Source: Pseudomonas psychrophila
GTDB taxonomy: Bacteria > Pseudomonadota > Gammaproteobacteria > Pseudomonadales > Pseudomonadaceae
Assembly (NCBI RefSeq): GCF_001043005.1
Contig: NZ_JYKZ01000001.1
Span: 682,001 to 746,000 of the forward strand
Reading direction: 5' to 3'
DNA: 64,000 nt
Part shown: one piece after another, positions 48,237 through 57,070 of the stretch
How positions within the stretch are numbered: position 1 is the first letter of the stretch
Layout: each line of letters starts with the position of its first letter
Program-made: the position numbers and the translations under genes
Notes under the pieces: generated by a model
What the model was told of the DNA's origin: nothing
The model's input: the letters and a program-made list of their open reading frames with translations, nothing else
Databases searched by the model: none

Positions 48237-49141
48237 AGCAAATCAATTGCCTCACCACTGCGCTGGAACCAGCCCACAAGGTAATCCGCCAAAACCTGCG
48301 TCCGCTTGGGTAAACCGCCCTGATACGGATGAACCAGATACATGGGGTTACTGCGGGTTTGATAGTCACGCAACAAAGCGCGCAATCGTCCATCGGCCAG
48401 TTCGGCATTGAGCATGTACGACGGCAAACGTGCGATACCTGCACCGATCACCGCGGCTTTTTTCAGCAGACTGTAGTGATTGCTGGCAAATGGCCCCGAG
48501 ACCCGAACACGGTGCAGTTCATGCTGGAGGTGGTACTGCCACTCTTCACGACCGCTGTAGTGACTGTTCAACAGGCAGCTATGCTCGACCAGTTGCTGCG
48601 GCGTAGCTGGTTCGCCGTGTTGCTCAAGGTAGCTCGGGCTGGCACAGGTGATCTCGTGCCAGTTGAGTACAAGCTTGGCGACCAGCCGCTCGTTGCTGGC
48701 GACCTGCGAGCGGATCGCCAGGTCAAACCCCTCCCGCGCCATATCTCGATAACTGTTGTTGAGCTCCAGTTCGATCTGCACCTGGGGGTATTCGCGGGAG
48801 AATTCCAGCAGCAGTGAATCAAAAAAGGTTTCGCCCAAGGATACGGGCACGGTCATACGCACCGGGCCCGCCATATCGTCCTTGAGGCGGGCCAATGCCT
48901 GACGCGCCCGCTCCACTTGCACGACCAGTGCCTGGGCTTGGGGCAGTAACGCAGCACCTGCAGCCGTCAGGCTCAAACGCCGGGTGGTGCGGTGCAGTAA
49001 CACCACCGAAAACTGTGCCTCCAGCTGGCTGATGCGCTTGGACAGTTGCCCCTTGCTGCAGCCCAATTGCTGGGCGGCCAAGGTAAAACTGCCCGCGTCG
49101 ATCAACACCGCGAATGCCGCTAAGTCATCCATTTCGCTCAT
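48233..49141 (-). CDS. LysR-family regulator of the divergent SDR-like gene
   Basis: A 302-residue regulator with an N-terminal winged helix-turn-helix (FAVLIDAGSFTLAAQQLGCS, KGQLSKRISQLEAQFSVVLL) and an effector domain (GPVRMTVPVSLGETFFDSLL). Start is the ATG at 49141 with GGAAA upstream; a TTG at 49165 is the alternative. It is divergent from the short-chain-dehydrogenase-like gene 104 bases away, the usual regulator-target layout. No effector can be inferred. Its stop overlaps the DoxX gene, so this antisense end may interfere slightly with the bufferin operon. Confidence 0.88.
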   Translation of the reverse strand: MSEMDDLAAFAVLIDAGSFTLAAQQLGCSKGQLSKRISQLEAQFSVVLLHRTTRRLSLTAAGAALLPQAQALVVQVERARQALARLKDDMAGPVRMTVPVSLGETFFDSLLLEFSREYPQVQIELELNNSYRDMAREGFDLAIRSQVASNERLVAKLVLNWHEITCASPSYLEQHGEPATPQQLVEHSCLLNSHYSGREEWQYHLQHELHRVRVSGPFASNHYSLLKKAAVIGAGIARLPSYMLNAELADGRLRALLRDYQTRSNPMYLVHPYQGGLPKRTQVLADYLVGWFQRSGEAIDLL

Positions 49142-49245
49142 GGATTGTTTCCATATGAAAACCAAAGGTTGCCAATTAGTGCGCTTATCCCGCTAAAAAA
49201 CCAGCACTAGACTAAGCACTCACCTCATCCATGAAGGAACACAGT

Positions 49246-49845
49246 ATGAAAATCCTGTTGATCGGCGCTAACGGCACCATCGGTTCAGCCATTGATCGCG
49301 AGCTGTCATCGCGCCACGAGATCGTACGTATTGGCCGCAAAAGTGGCGATTTTCAGGTCGATATCAGCGACAGCACCTCGATTCGCAAGCTGTTCGAACA
49401 GACCGGACGCTTCGACGCGCTGGTCTGTGCCGCTGGCAACGTTAAGTTCGCCGCACTGGAAGACATGAGCGAAAGCGACTTCGCCCTGGGCCTGCAGGAC
49501 AAGTTGATGGGGCAAGTCAACCTGCTGCTGATTGGTCGCGAGTTTGCCAACGATGGCGCCTCGTTCACCTTCACCAGCGGTGTCATCAATCGCGAGCCGA
49601 TTCGCACGGGCAGTTCGGCGGCACTGGTCAACGCAGCACTCGACGGCTTTGTAAAAGCAGCGGCCATTGAGCTGTCGCGCGGGCTGCGGGTTAACTCGGT
49701 GAGCCCTACGGTACTGGAAGAGGCGATGGGCAAGTACGCGCCGTACTTCCGTGGTTTCAAACCTGTAGCAGGCGCGGATGTGGCATTGGCCTACGCAAAA
49801 AGTGTCGAAGGCCTGCAAACCGGGCAAACCTACATAGTGGGTTGA
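49246..49845 (+). CDS. Short-chain dehydrogenase-like protein lacking the catalytic tyrosine
   Basis: A 199-residue Rossmann protein. The dinucleotide-binding GANGTIG motif (KILLIGANGTIGSAID) and the CAAG element (LVCAAGNVKFAAL) are intact, followed by DKLMGQVNLLLIG. The catalytic YxxxK is absent: the corresponding segment reads TGSSAALVNAALDGFVKAAA, with no tyrosine. I recall relatives with the same loss, so this is a family trait, not damage. Start ATG at 49246 has AAGGAA upstream; an ATG at 49231 is less likely. Function unknown; nucleotide sensing or a non-classical reaction is possible. Confidence 0.82.
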   Translation: MKILLIGANGTIGSAIDRELSSRHEIVRIGRKSGDFQVDISDSTSIRKLFEQTGRFDALVCAAGNVKFAALEDMSESDFALGLQDKLMGQVNLLLIGREFANDGASFTFTSGVINREPIRTGSSAALVNAALDGFVKAAAIELSRGLRVNSVSPTVLEEAMGKYAPYFRGFKPVAGADVALAYAKSVEGLQTGQTYIVG

Positions 49846-49852
49846 GCCGAGC

Positions 49853-49949
49853 TCTGTAGTCGCTTCCGCAGGCTGCGAAGGGTTGCGAAGCAAGCCTTTT
49901 TCTTGAAGAACCCACAGCTCCAATCGCAGCCTGCGGCAGCGACTACAGA
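49853..49949. repeat. Short inverted repeat related to family A
   Basis: TCTGTAGTCGCTTCCGCAGG and its near-complement ending CAGCGACTACAGA flank about 45 bases. Arms are 26 bases and share GCAGGCTGCG with the longer family A repeats. It lies after the SDR-like gene and could act as its 3' hairpin. Confidence 0.75.
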
Positions 49950-50012
49950 AGGTGAACCTCTTGTGATGCACCGCCAGCCTGAGTAACGTGGCGGCTCTAG
50001 TCAGGAGTCCCA

Positions 50013-50687
50013 ATGATGCGTGCTGTTCGTCCCTTGGTTTTGTTTGCCCTGCTGCCCCTGTTTGCGGGCTGCCAACTGCTCAACAGCAAGCCAGCTGACA
50101 CCACCGCTGGCCTGACCCGCCTGCAAGGTGAGCTGGTTTCATCCGGTGATCATCTGGTGTTCCAACCGTGCGTCGGCCAGCAGCGCTATGAGGTGCGCGA
50201 CAGCGCCGACACCACTCTGGTGCAGGACGCTTCTTATATGCCCAATAAACCGGGCAAGTTGTTCGCCGATATTCGCGGCAGTTTTGTCGCCAGCAAAACC
50301 CCCGGTGCGGACGGTGAAGTCCAGGTGCAACAGCTCTATCGTCTTGAACGCAGCAGCAGCGCCTGCCAGGACCCAAACTTCAAGCAACTGACCGTACACG
50401 CCAACGGCAATGGCCCGGCATGGGAGGTACAAGCCGGGGGCAAGGGCATGGTACTTAAACGCGAAGGCCAGCCAGATCTGGCTCTGCCTTATGTTGAAGA
50501 ACAGATCGGTGATGGCCGTTTTTCCCTGTCCACTGAAGCCAACAATCAACGCATAGAGCTATGGGTTGCCCCACAGCGTTGCACCGACAGTGTTGACGGC
50601 AGCGTGCAACACCTGGGCGCCGAGCTGCGTATCAACGGCCAGGTCCAGCGCGGCTGCGGCTATTTTGGTGGCGCACGCAACGACTAA
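50013..50687 (+). CDS. COG3650-like envelope lipoprotein, 224 residues
   Basis: A lipoprotein with signal peptide and lipobox LLPLFAGCQLL. The mature region has a predicted beta-rich fold with two similar halves (GELVSSGDHLVFQPCVGQQRYEVRD, and LTVHANGNGPAWEVQAGGKGM), and four cysteines that may pair (FQPCVG, SSACQD, PQRCTD, RGCGYF). I place it with COG3650 proteins, whose role is unknown; resemblance to MliC/META-like lysozyme-inhibitor folds is only suggestive. CAGGAG precedes the ATG pair. It is transcribed alone or with the next gene, about 90 bases on. Confidence 0.7.
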   Translation: MMRAVRPLVLFALLPLFAGCQLLNSKPADTTAGLTRLQGELVSSGDHLVFQPCVGQQRYEVRDSADTTLVQDASYMPNKPGKLFADIRGSFVASKTPGADGEVQVQQLYRLERSSSACQDPNFKQLTVHANGNGPAWEVQAGGKGMVLKREGQPDLALPYVEEQIGDGRFSLSTEANNQRIELWVAPQRCTDSVDGSVQHLGAELRINGQVQRGCGYFGGARND

Positions 50688-50777
50688 CCGACAACTGTTG
50701 CCGCATATTGCCCCGAAGCAGCTTACAATTGGCGGTTCTGCCAGGGTTTACCTGGCCCCCCGATACTGGACACTGTC

Positions 50778-52388
50778 ATGTTACGAATTACCGAACTCAA
50801 GCTGCCGATCGATCATCCCGAAGAAGACCTGCGCCCTGCCATCCTGCAGCGCCTGGGCATCGAAAGTGATGACCTGGTCGATTTCACCTTGTTCAAGCGC
50901 AGCTACGATGCGCGTAAAAAATCGTCCGAATTGTGCTTTATCTACACCATCGACCTGAACGTGCGCGATGAAGCGCCGCTGCTGGTCAAGTTCGCGGACG
51001 ACCGTAACGTCAATCCAGCACCAGACGTCAGCTACAAAGTCGTCGGCCAGGCCCCACAAGATTTAAGCCAGCGCCCGATTGTGGTGGGCTTTGGTCCGTG
51101 CGGTATTTTCGCCGGCCTGCTGCTGGCACAAATGGGCTTCAAGCCGATCATTCTTGAGCGCGGCACCGAAGTTCGCCAGCGCACCAAGGACACCTGGGGC
51201 CTGTGGCGTAAAAACGTACTCAACCCCGAGTCCAACGTACAGTTTGGCGAAGGCGGCGCAGGCACGTTCTCGGACGGCAAGCTTTACAGCCAGATCAAGG
51301 ATCCCAAGCACCACGGCCGTAAAGTGCTGCACGAGTTTGTCAAAGCCGGTGCGCCGGACGAAATCCTCTACGTCAGCAAGCCGCATATCGGTACGTTCCG
51401 TCTGACCGGCGTGGTCGAAAACATGCGCCAGCAGATCATCGCGCTGGGCGGCGAAGTGCGTTTTCAAGAGCGCGTGACTGACGTGCTGATCGACGATGGT
51501 CAATTGACCGGCGTGGTACTGGCCAACGGCGAGCAACTAAACTCGCGCCACGTGATCCTGGCCCTGGGCCACAGCGCCCGTGACACGTTCCGTATGCTCC
51601 ACGGTCGCGGCGTCTACATGGAAGCCAAACCGTTCTCGGTAGGTTTCCGGATCGAACACCCGCAATCGTTGATCGACAGTGCGCGGCTGGGCAAGTACGC
51701 CGGCCACCCTAAACTGGGCGCCGCCGATTACAAACTGGTGCACCACGCCAAAAACGGCCGTTCGGTCTACAGCTTCTGCATGTGCCCGGGCGGTACCGTG
51801 GTTGCCGCGACCAGCGAACCAGGGCGTGTCGTGACCAACGGCATGAGCCAGTACTCGCGAAACGAACGCAATGCCAACTCGGGCATCGTGGTCGGCATCA
51901 CCCCTGAAGACTACCCGGGTGGGCCATTGGCCGGTATCGAGCTGCAAGAGCGCCTGGAAGCCCACGCCTACGTGTTGGGTGGCAGCAATTACGAGGCACC
52001 GGCGCAGCTGGTTGGCGACTTTATTGCGGGCAAACCGTCCACCGAGCTGGGCAGCGTTGAACCGTCCTACAAGCCGGGCGTGTCCCTGGGTGATTTGGCG
52101 CTGGCCTTGCCGGACTACGCCATTGAAGCCATCCGTGAAGCCTTGCCGGCATTCGAGAAGCAGATCAAAGGCTTCTCGATGCATGACGCGATCTTGACCG
52201 GTATCGAAACCCGCACCTCGTCGCCTCTGCGCATGACCCGTGATGCGTCGATGCAGAGTCTCAACGTCAAGGGCTTGTTCCCGGCTGGCGAAGGCGCAGG
52301 TTACGCTGGCGGTATCCTGTCGGCCGGTGTTGACGGGATTCGGATTGCCGAAGCCGTTGCCCGCGACATTCTGGGTATCGACGCGTAA
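50778..52388 (+). CDS. FAD-dependent oxidoreductase (COG2509 family)
   Basis: A 536-residue flavoprotein. The FAD-binding Rossmann motif is VVGFGPCGIFAGLLLAQMG near 102-120, followed by IILERG. A second nucleotide motif and the C-terminal FAD contact FPAGEGAGYAGGILSAGVDGIRIAEAV are complete. The N-terminal 90 residues (RITELKLPIDHPEEDLRPAI) form a ferredoxin-like module seen in this family. FGEGGAGTFSDGKLYSQIKD is the family hallmark. Substrate is unknown; relatives are called uncharacterised FAD-dependent dehydrogenases. It ends just before a 13-bp hairpin. Confidence 0.85.
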   Translation: MLRITELKLPIDHPEEDLRPAILQRLGIESDDLVDFTLFKRSYDARKKSSELCFIYTIDLNVRDEAPLLVKFADDRNVNPAPDVSYKVVGQAPQDLSQRPIVVGFGPCGIFAGLLLAQMGFKPIILERGTEVRQRTKDTWGLWRKNVLNPESNVQFGEGGAGTFSDGKLYSQIKDPKHHGRKVLHEFVKAGAPDEILYVSKPHIGTFRLTGVVENMRQQIIALGGEVRFQERVTDVLIDDGQLTGVVLANGEQLNSRHVILALGHSARDTFRMLHGRGVYMEAKPFSVGFRIEHPQSLIDSARLGKYAGHPKLGAADYKLVHHAKNGRSVYSFCMCPGGTVVAATSEPGRVVTNGMSQYSRNERNANSGIVVGITPEDYPGGPLAGIELQERLEAHAYVLGGSNYEAPAQLVGDFIAGKPSTELGSVEPSYKPGVSLGDLALALPDYAIEAIREALPAFEKQIKGFSMHDAILTGIETRTSSPLRMTRDASMQSLNVKGLFPAGEGAGYAGGILSAGVDGIRIAEAVARDILGIDA

Positions 52389-52400
52389 ATCCGTGACGGC

Positions 52401-52432
52401 TGGCGCCCACAGGGATCGACCTGTGGGCGCCA
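52401..52432. terminator. Perfect 13-bp hairpin between convergent genes
   Basis: TGGCGCCCACAGG and its exact complement flank a GATCGA loop, between the FAD oxidoreductase and the convergent cysteine-synthase-like gene. No T-run follows; it may be half of a REP-like element or a bidirectional 3' hairpin. Confidence 0.65.
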
Positions 52433-52445
52433 GCTTGCTGGCGCT

Positions 52446-53540
52446 TTAAATCCCCTCCCGCAACACCCCTTCGGGCAATGCCACGCCCTGCTCCACGCAG
52501 GCCTTGACCGCTGCAATCAAGCCCTCCAGCTCATACCCCTGAGCCTTGAGCCACTGCGCATCGTAGTAGGTCGTGGCATACCGCTCTCCGCCATCACACA
52601 AAATCGCCACGATCGAACCCGACTCGCCATTGGCAACCATGTGTTGCGCCGCAATCAATGCGCCGATCAGGTTAGTCCCGCTGGACCCACCGACCCGCCG
52701 CCCCATGCTCTGCGCCAGGTAATGCATGGCCGCCAGCGACAGGGCGTCCGGTACCTTGACCATTGCGTCGATCACCTTCGGCAAAAATGAGGCCTCTACC
52801 CGGGGCCTGCCGATACCTTCAATGCGCGAGCCGCAGTCCAGTCGCAAACTGGCGTCACCACTCAGGTAAAAATCAAAGAACACCGATTGCTCGGCATCTG
52901 CACACAGCACACGGGTGTTGTGCTGGCGATAGCGAACATAACGCCCCAAAGTTGCGGTTGTACCGCCCGTGCCAGGACTTGAAATCAGCCAGCTCGGTTC
53001 CGGGTGACGCTCAAAACGCAATTGCTGGAAGATCGACTCGGCGATGTTGTTGTTCGCCCGCCAGTCCGTAGCCCGTTCGGCATAGGTGAACTGGTCCATG
53101 AAATGGCCACCGGTTTCACGGGCCAGGCGCTCGGATTCGGTGTGGATCTGGGTGGGGTCTTGGACCAAATGACTTTGGCCGCCATAAAAGGCTATTTGCT
53201 CGATCTTGGCGGGTGAAGTGCTGGCAGGCATTACGGCAATAAAAGGTAGACCCAGCAATCGGGCGAAATAGGCTTCGGACACAGCCGTCGAACCGCTGGA
53301 CGCTTCGATCACCGGTGAACCGGACTTTAGCCAGCCATTGCACAAGGCATACAAAAACAGCGAACGCGCCAGACGATGCTTGAGGCTGCCCGTGGGATGA
53401 CTTGATTCGTCCTTGAAGTACAACTCGACACCCGGCAACCCCGGCAGCGACACCGGAATCAGATGGGTGTCAGCGCAGCGCTGAAAGTCTGCCTCAATCG
53501 TGCGAATGGCTTCGCGGGCCCACTGGCGGTCTTGGTTCAT
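52446..53540 (-). CDS. PLP-dependent cysteine synthase-like enzyme
   Basis: A 364-residue fold-type II pyridoxal-phosphate enzyme. The Schiff-base lysine is in [11 protein letters not shown], the substrate loop is [13 protein letters not shown], and the phosphate cup is [25 protein letters not shown] and [12 protein letters not shown] are typical. It resembles cysteine synthase/cystathionine beta-synthase relatives, but the class also contains cysteine desulfhydrases, so direction (making or breaking cysteine) is open. ATG at 53540 is preferred to the GTG at 53576, though the ribosome site is poor: the seven-C run before the ATG does not match one. Confidence 0.82.
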   Translation of the reverse strand: MNQDRQWAREAIRTIEADFQRCADTHLIPVSLPGLPGVELYFKDESSHPTGSLKHRLARSLFLYALCNGWLKSGSPVIEASSGSTAVSEAYFARLLGLPFIAVMPASTSPAKIEQIAFYGGQSHLVQDPTQIHTESERLARETGGHFMDQFTYAERATDWRANNNIAESIFQQLRFERHPEPSWLISSPGTGGTTATLGRYVRYRQHNTRVLCADAEQSVFFDFYLSGDASLRLDCGSRIEGIGRPRVEASFLPKVIDAMVKVPDALSLAAMHYLAQSMGRRVGGSSGTNLIGALIAAQHMVANGESGSIVAILCDGGERYATTYYDAQWLKAQGYELEGLIAAVKACVEQGVALPEGVLREGI

Positions 53541-53790
53541 GGGGGGGTGGCTCTTGGTAGCAAGAAGGGAAAGCACAGCATGGCGTGCGGTCTATAACAC
53601 CTAATCCTAAGCCATTTTGCAAAGCCACCACAGGCACAGAACAGACTCAATTTGACACACAACTGCTAGGCTCTTTGGCGATGAGAGATCAAACCGCTGC
53701 TTATAACAAAAAAGAATATAGTTTTTGTTTTAACCCCTAACCCCACAGGTTAGGGTGTCGCACCTTTTACTTAATCGATGGAGAGCGACC

Positions 53791-54972
53791 TTGCCTCTGC
53801 GTAGCACTTTCACTCGTTTCTTTCAGTTGGAAGCTGCCAGCGGTCTGCTGTTGATTGCCGCGGCCGCTCTGGCTTTGATCATCAATAACTCACCGCTTTC
53901 CCATTACTACACGGCCTTTCTGGACGTGCCGGTAGCGGTACAAATCGGCGCCCTGCAAATCGCCAAGCCTTCACTACTGTGGATCAACGATGGCCTGATG
54001 GCCCTGTTCTTCCTGTTGATCGGCCTTGAGGTCAAGCGCGAACTGCTCGAAGGCCAGCTGTCCAAGCCCTCGCAAGTGGTGCTGCCCGGTGCCGCCGCCA
54101 TCGGCGGGATGGTCGTGCCGGCGCTGATTTACTGGTACATCAACAAGGACTACCCCGACGCGCTCGACGGCTGGGCGATCCCCATGGCCACTGACATTGC
54201 CTTCGCCCTCGGCGTGCTGGCGTTGCTTGGCAAGCGTGTTCCCGTGTCTCTCAAGCTGTTCCTGATGACCCTGGCGATCATCGATGACCTGGGGGCGATC
54301 ATTGTGATCGCGGTGTTCTACTCCAGCGAACTGTCCGGCGTATCGCTGATGCTGGCGGCCGCGTGCCTGGTCGCCCTGATTGCGATGAACCGCATGGGGG
54401 TGATCAAGGTTGCGCCTTACATGATCATCGGCCTGATCCTCTGGGTGTGCGTACTCAAAAGCGGTGTGCATGCCACGTTGGCGGGCGTAACGCTGGCGTT
54501 CTGTATCCCGCTGCGGACCAAAAACTCCGAACCGTCGCCCTTGATGACCATCGAGCATGCACTGCATCCGTGGGTGGCTTACGCGATCCTGCCATTGTTT
54601 GCATTTGCCAATGCGGGCGTATCGCTGGCGGGTGTCAGCATGCACAGTTTTGTCAGCCACGTGCCAATGGGCATTGCTGCGGGCTTGCTGATCGGTAAAA
54701 CCGTGGGAGTCTTCGGCTTGACCTGGATCGCTATCAAGACCGGCATGGCCGCACTGCCGGCAGGCGCAAACTGGGGCCAGGTGTTTGGCGTCGCCATTCT
54801 GTGCGGCATCGGCTTCACCATGAGCCTGTTCGTGGGTTCACTGGCGTTCGTGGCAGGCAGCAGCGAATACGTGGGCATGGACCGCATGGGTATCCTGACC
54901 GGCTCTATCCTGGCTGCGCTGATCGGCTATGCCGTCACACTGTTCTTTAGCCGTAAACAACCTATGGCGTGA
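53791..54972 (+). CDS. nhaA: Na+/H+ antiporter NhaA
   Basis: A 393-residue inner-membrane antiporter that exports sodium in exchange for protons. The two membrane aspartates of the cation site lie in the [17 protein letters not shown] helix, with [21 protein letters not shown] before it; [20 protein letters not shown] is a further signature. I place the start at TTG 53791: GGAGAG stands 6 bases upstream and the protein then begins [17 protein letters not shown], like other Pseudomonas NhaA. A GTG at 53755 would add 12 residues. A 19-bp perfect hairpin follows. Confidence 0.92.
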   Translation: MPLRSTFTRFFQLEAASGLLLIAAAALALIINNSPLSHYYTAFLDVPVAVQIGALQIAKPSLLWINDGLMALFFLLIGLEVKRELLEGQLSKPSQVVLPGAAAIGGMVVPALIYWYINKDYPDALDGWAIPMATDIAFALGVLALLGKRVPVSLKLFLMTLAIIDDLGAIIVIAVFYSSELSGVSLMLAAACLVALIAMNRMGVIKVAPYMIIGLILWVCVLKSGVHATLAGVTLAFCIPLRTKNSEPSPLMTIEHALHPWVAYAILPLFAFANAGVSLAGVSMHSFVSHVPMGIAAGLLIGKTVGVFGLTWIAIKTGMAALPAGANWGQVFGVAILCGIGFTMSLFVGSLAFVAGSSEYVGMDRMGILTGSILAALIGYAVTLFFSRKQPMA

Positions 54973-55001
54973 CCCTGCCTTAATGCGGGAGCGGGCTGGC
55001 T

Positions 55002-55044
55002 CATGACAAGGGCAACGCAGGTCATCTGCGTTGCCCTTGTCATG
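55002..55044. terminator. Perfect 19-bp hairpin after nhaA
   Basis: CATGACAAGGGCAACGCAG pairs without mismatch with CTGCGTTGCCCTTGTCATG across a GTCAT loop. It begins 30 bases after the nhaA stop and ends 24 bases before the next gene. No T-run follows. Confidence 0.7.
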
Positions 55045-55067
55045 TGTGAACCGCCAGAGAGGGAAGC

Positions 55068-55667
55068 GTGGAAGACAAATTTCAAATTGTGCAGTACGCG
55101 GGCATCACCGTCATGTTCCCGGCAGCGTTGGTCATTGCTGCCTGGCTATGGGTGGGCGCGTCTAAGAGAATCGCTTTTGTATGGGTGGCCGTGCTGGTGT
55201 CTGCCTACCTCGTCGTGGGCGCGAGCAAAATCCTGTTCAAGGGCTGGGGCATTGGCCTTCACGACCTGGGCATTGCGGTCTTCAGCGGACACGCCATGAA
55301 TGCCTGCCTGGTCTTCACCGTGATGCTGAATCTGCTGTGCCAGCAGCTCGATCATCGCTTGCGCTGGCCAGTGTTAGGAGCAGGGTTAGTGGCCACCTGG
55401 TGGTTCGCTATCCACTATGTCGCCCATACCATTCACCCATTGCCGGAAGCTATCGCAGGCGCCCTGATAGGCTCGGTTGCCGCCTGTGTGTTTCTGTTCA
55501 GCCTGAAGAAAAACACCCTGGGCAAAATACCTCGGCCTGCGCTGGTGATGGGCCTGGCAGTGGTGCTGGTGTTCAACTCGATGCCCAAGTACACGGCAGA
55601 GCGCTTGCTGGATCACATAGCCATAACGCTGTCAGGCGCCGACCAGGCGTTCAGGCACTCGTCCTGA
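55068..55667 (+). CDS. PAP2-like membrane phosphatase family protein, degenerate motif
   Basis: A 199-residue protein with five or six membrane helices. FSGHAMNACLVFTVML matches the SGH motif of PAP2 lipid phosphatases, and HYVAHTIHPLPEAIAGALIG occupies the place of SRxxxxxHxxxD. There the first residue is H and the terminal one is E rather than D, and the KxxxxxxRP motif is not evident. It may be a catalytically altered PAP2 or a structural relative. GAGGGAAGC precedes the GTG start. A terminator follows. Function unknown. Confidence 0.65.
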   Translation: MEDKFQIVQYAGITVMFPAALVIAAWLWVGASKRIAFVWVAVLVSAYLVVGASKILFKGWGIGLHDLGIAVFSGHAMNACLVFTVMLNLLCQQLDHRLRWPVLGAGLVATWWFAIHYVAHTIHPLPEAIAGALIGSVAACVFLFSLKKNTLGKIPRPALVMGLAVVLVFNSMPKYTAERLLDHIAITLSGADQAFRHSS

Positions 55668-55685
55668 GCAGTATTGGCCGACATA

Positions 55686-55726
55686 AAAAAACCCCGCCCA
55701 GTTCGCACTGGTCGGGGTTTTGTTTT
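55686..55726. terminator. Bidirectional terminator
   Basis: AAAACCCCGCCCAGT pairs with ACTGGTCGGGGTTTT (one G:T-type mismatch) around TCGC, with T-runs on both strands, between the PAP2-like gene and the convergent lipoprotein gene. Confidence 0.9.
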
Positions 55727-55742
55727 AGCGCTATTGCCAGAT

Positions 55743-56207
55743 TTACTGGGTAACGCGGCTGGTGCCATCAACCGTCATGATGCGCACGCGCTCGCCGGTG
55801 CGGAACACCTGGTTCGGCTCAACCTGCTGCACGTAGGCACGGGTGCTGCCGTCGTCTTCACGTACGGTGATTTCTACACCCTGAGTTTTGGTCAGGCCCG
55901 ATTCGGCCGCAGAACCCAGCAGGCCACCGGCTACTGCGCCGATGACGGCTGTCACGATGCTGCCACGGCCACCGCCGATGGCGCTACCGCCGACACCACC
56001 CACGATAGCGCCGGTCGCAGCGCCGATCGGAGTCTTGGTGCCCTCGATTTGTACAGGGCGCAAGGCAACGATGGTGCCCATACGAACGGTCTGTACGCGT
56101 CGAGCTTCGTCACGCGAGTAGCTATCGCCGGTCAGGTTGGAGGTGCAGCCGCCCAACAGGACAGTCATGGTAGAAAAAGCGGCAACCAACAGAACAGACT
56201 TACGCAT
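55743..56207 (-). CDS. Glycine-zipper 2TM outer-membrane lipoprotein (SlyB-like)
   Basis: A 154-residue lipoprotein with lipobox VLLGGCTSN. A glycine-zipper hairpin, PIGAATGAIVGGVGGSAIGG followed by VTAVIGAVAGGLLGSAAE, covers about 60-105. A C-terminal small beta domain follows (GVEITVREDDGSTRAYVQQV, TGERVRIM). These features define SlyB/PcP family proteins, which help stabilise the outer membrane; PhoP control is common elsewhere but no box was identified here. It stands alone. Confidence 0.87.
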   Translation of the reverse strand: MRKSVLLVAAFSTMTVLLGGCTSNLTGDSYSRDEARRVQTVRMGTIVALRPVQIEGTKTPIGAATGAIVGGVGGSAIGGGRGSIVTAVIGAVAGGLLGSAAESGLTKTQGVEITVREDDGSTRAYVQQVEPNQVFRTGERVRIMTVDGTSRVTQ

Positions 56208-56399
56208 AGGATCAACTCCAAAAGATCAGGGATTCATTAAACTCCGCTGCCGGTGACCTGTCACGGTACAGCGCGGATAAAAAGGCTTTATTCAGCGTCT
56301 GTACAGTAAAAACAGAACTGCTTTGCCATTTAAAACTTCAGCAAAGAGTAGCGCGAAATAATCTTTTTGCACTGCGCGCCACCCTCGCATGGAACCTCT

Positions 56400-57047
56400 T
56401 CAAGGCGCCAGGCGCTCTCGAGTCCACTCCCCCCCTTCACGCCGATAGTTCAGGCGATCGTGCAGACGGCTTGGCCGCCCCTGCCAAAACTCAATGCGCT
56501 GGGGCAATAACCGGTAGCCGCCCCAGTGCTCGGGGCAATGGGGCTGAGTGTCGCTGAAGCGCGCTTCGGTAGCCTTGAGCAACCCTAGCAATTCGTCACG
56601 ATCAGCGATCACCTGGCTTTGCGGAGAGGCCCAGGCACCGATCCGGCTGCCTAAAGGACGAACCTGATAATAGGCATCGGACTCTTGCGGCGTGACCTTG
56701 ACCACTTGCCCTTCGATGCGCACCTGACGTTCCAGGGTTGGCCAGAAAAAAGTCATGGCCGCGAACGGGCGCTCGGTCAGTTGCTGGCCTTTGGCGCTGG
56801 TGTAATTGGTGAAAAAGGTAAAACCCTGTTCATCCAGACCTTTGAGCAAAAGCACGCGACAGTGCGGACGCCCCTCGGGGTCGACCGTGGCCAGGGTCAT
56901 GGCGTTCGCCTCCACCGGTGGCTGTTCGGTCTTGACCGCGTCGTTGAACCACTGATGAAACAGCGCGAAAGGCTCGGCCGGGGCTTGAGCCTCGGTCAGC
57001 CCGTCACGGGTGTAATCACGTCGCATATCTGCCAATGCTTGAGTCAT
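56400..57047 (-). CDS. pdxH: Pyridoxine/pyridoxamine 5'-phosphate oxidase
   Basis: A 215-residue FMN enzyme that oxidises pyridoxine or pyridoxamine phosphate to pyridoxal phosphate, the last step of vitamin B6 synthesis and salvage. RREYT-like start [14 protein letters not shown]-binding [24 protein letters not shown] and [12 protein letters not shown], and C-terminal [19 protein letters not shown] are all conserved. It lies 23 bases before an independent lipoprotein gene on the same strand. Confidence 0.95.
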   Translation of the reverse strand: MTQALADMRRDYTRDGLTEAQAPAEPFALFHQWFNDAVKTEQPPVEANAMTLATVDPEGRPHCRVLLLKGLDEQGFTFFTNYTSAKGQQLTERPFAAMTFFWPTLERQVRIEGQVVKVTPQESDAYYQVRPLGSRIGAWASPQSQVIADRDELLGLLKATEARFSDTQPHCPEHWGGYRLLPQRIEFWQGRPSRLHDRLNYRREGGEWTRERLAP

Positions 57048-57070
57048 GCCGCAATCCTTCCCTGAATCAA

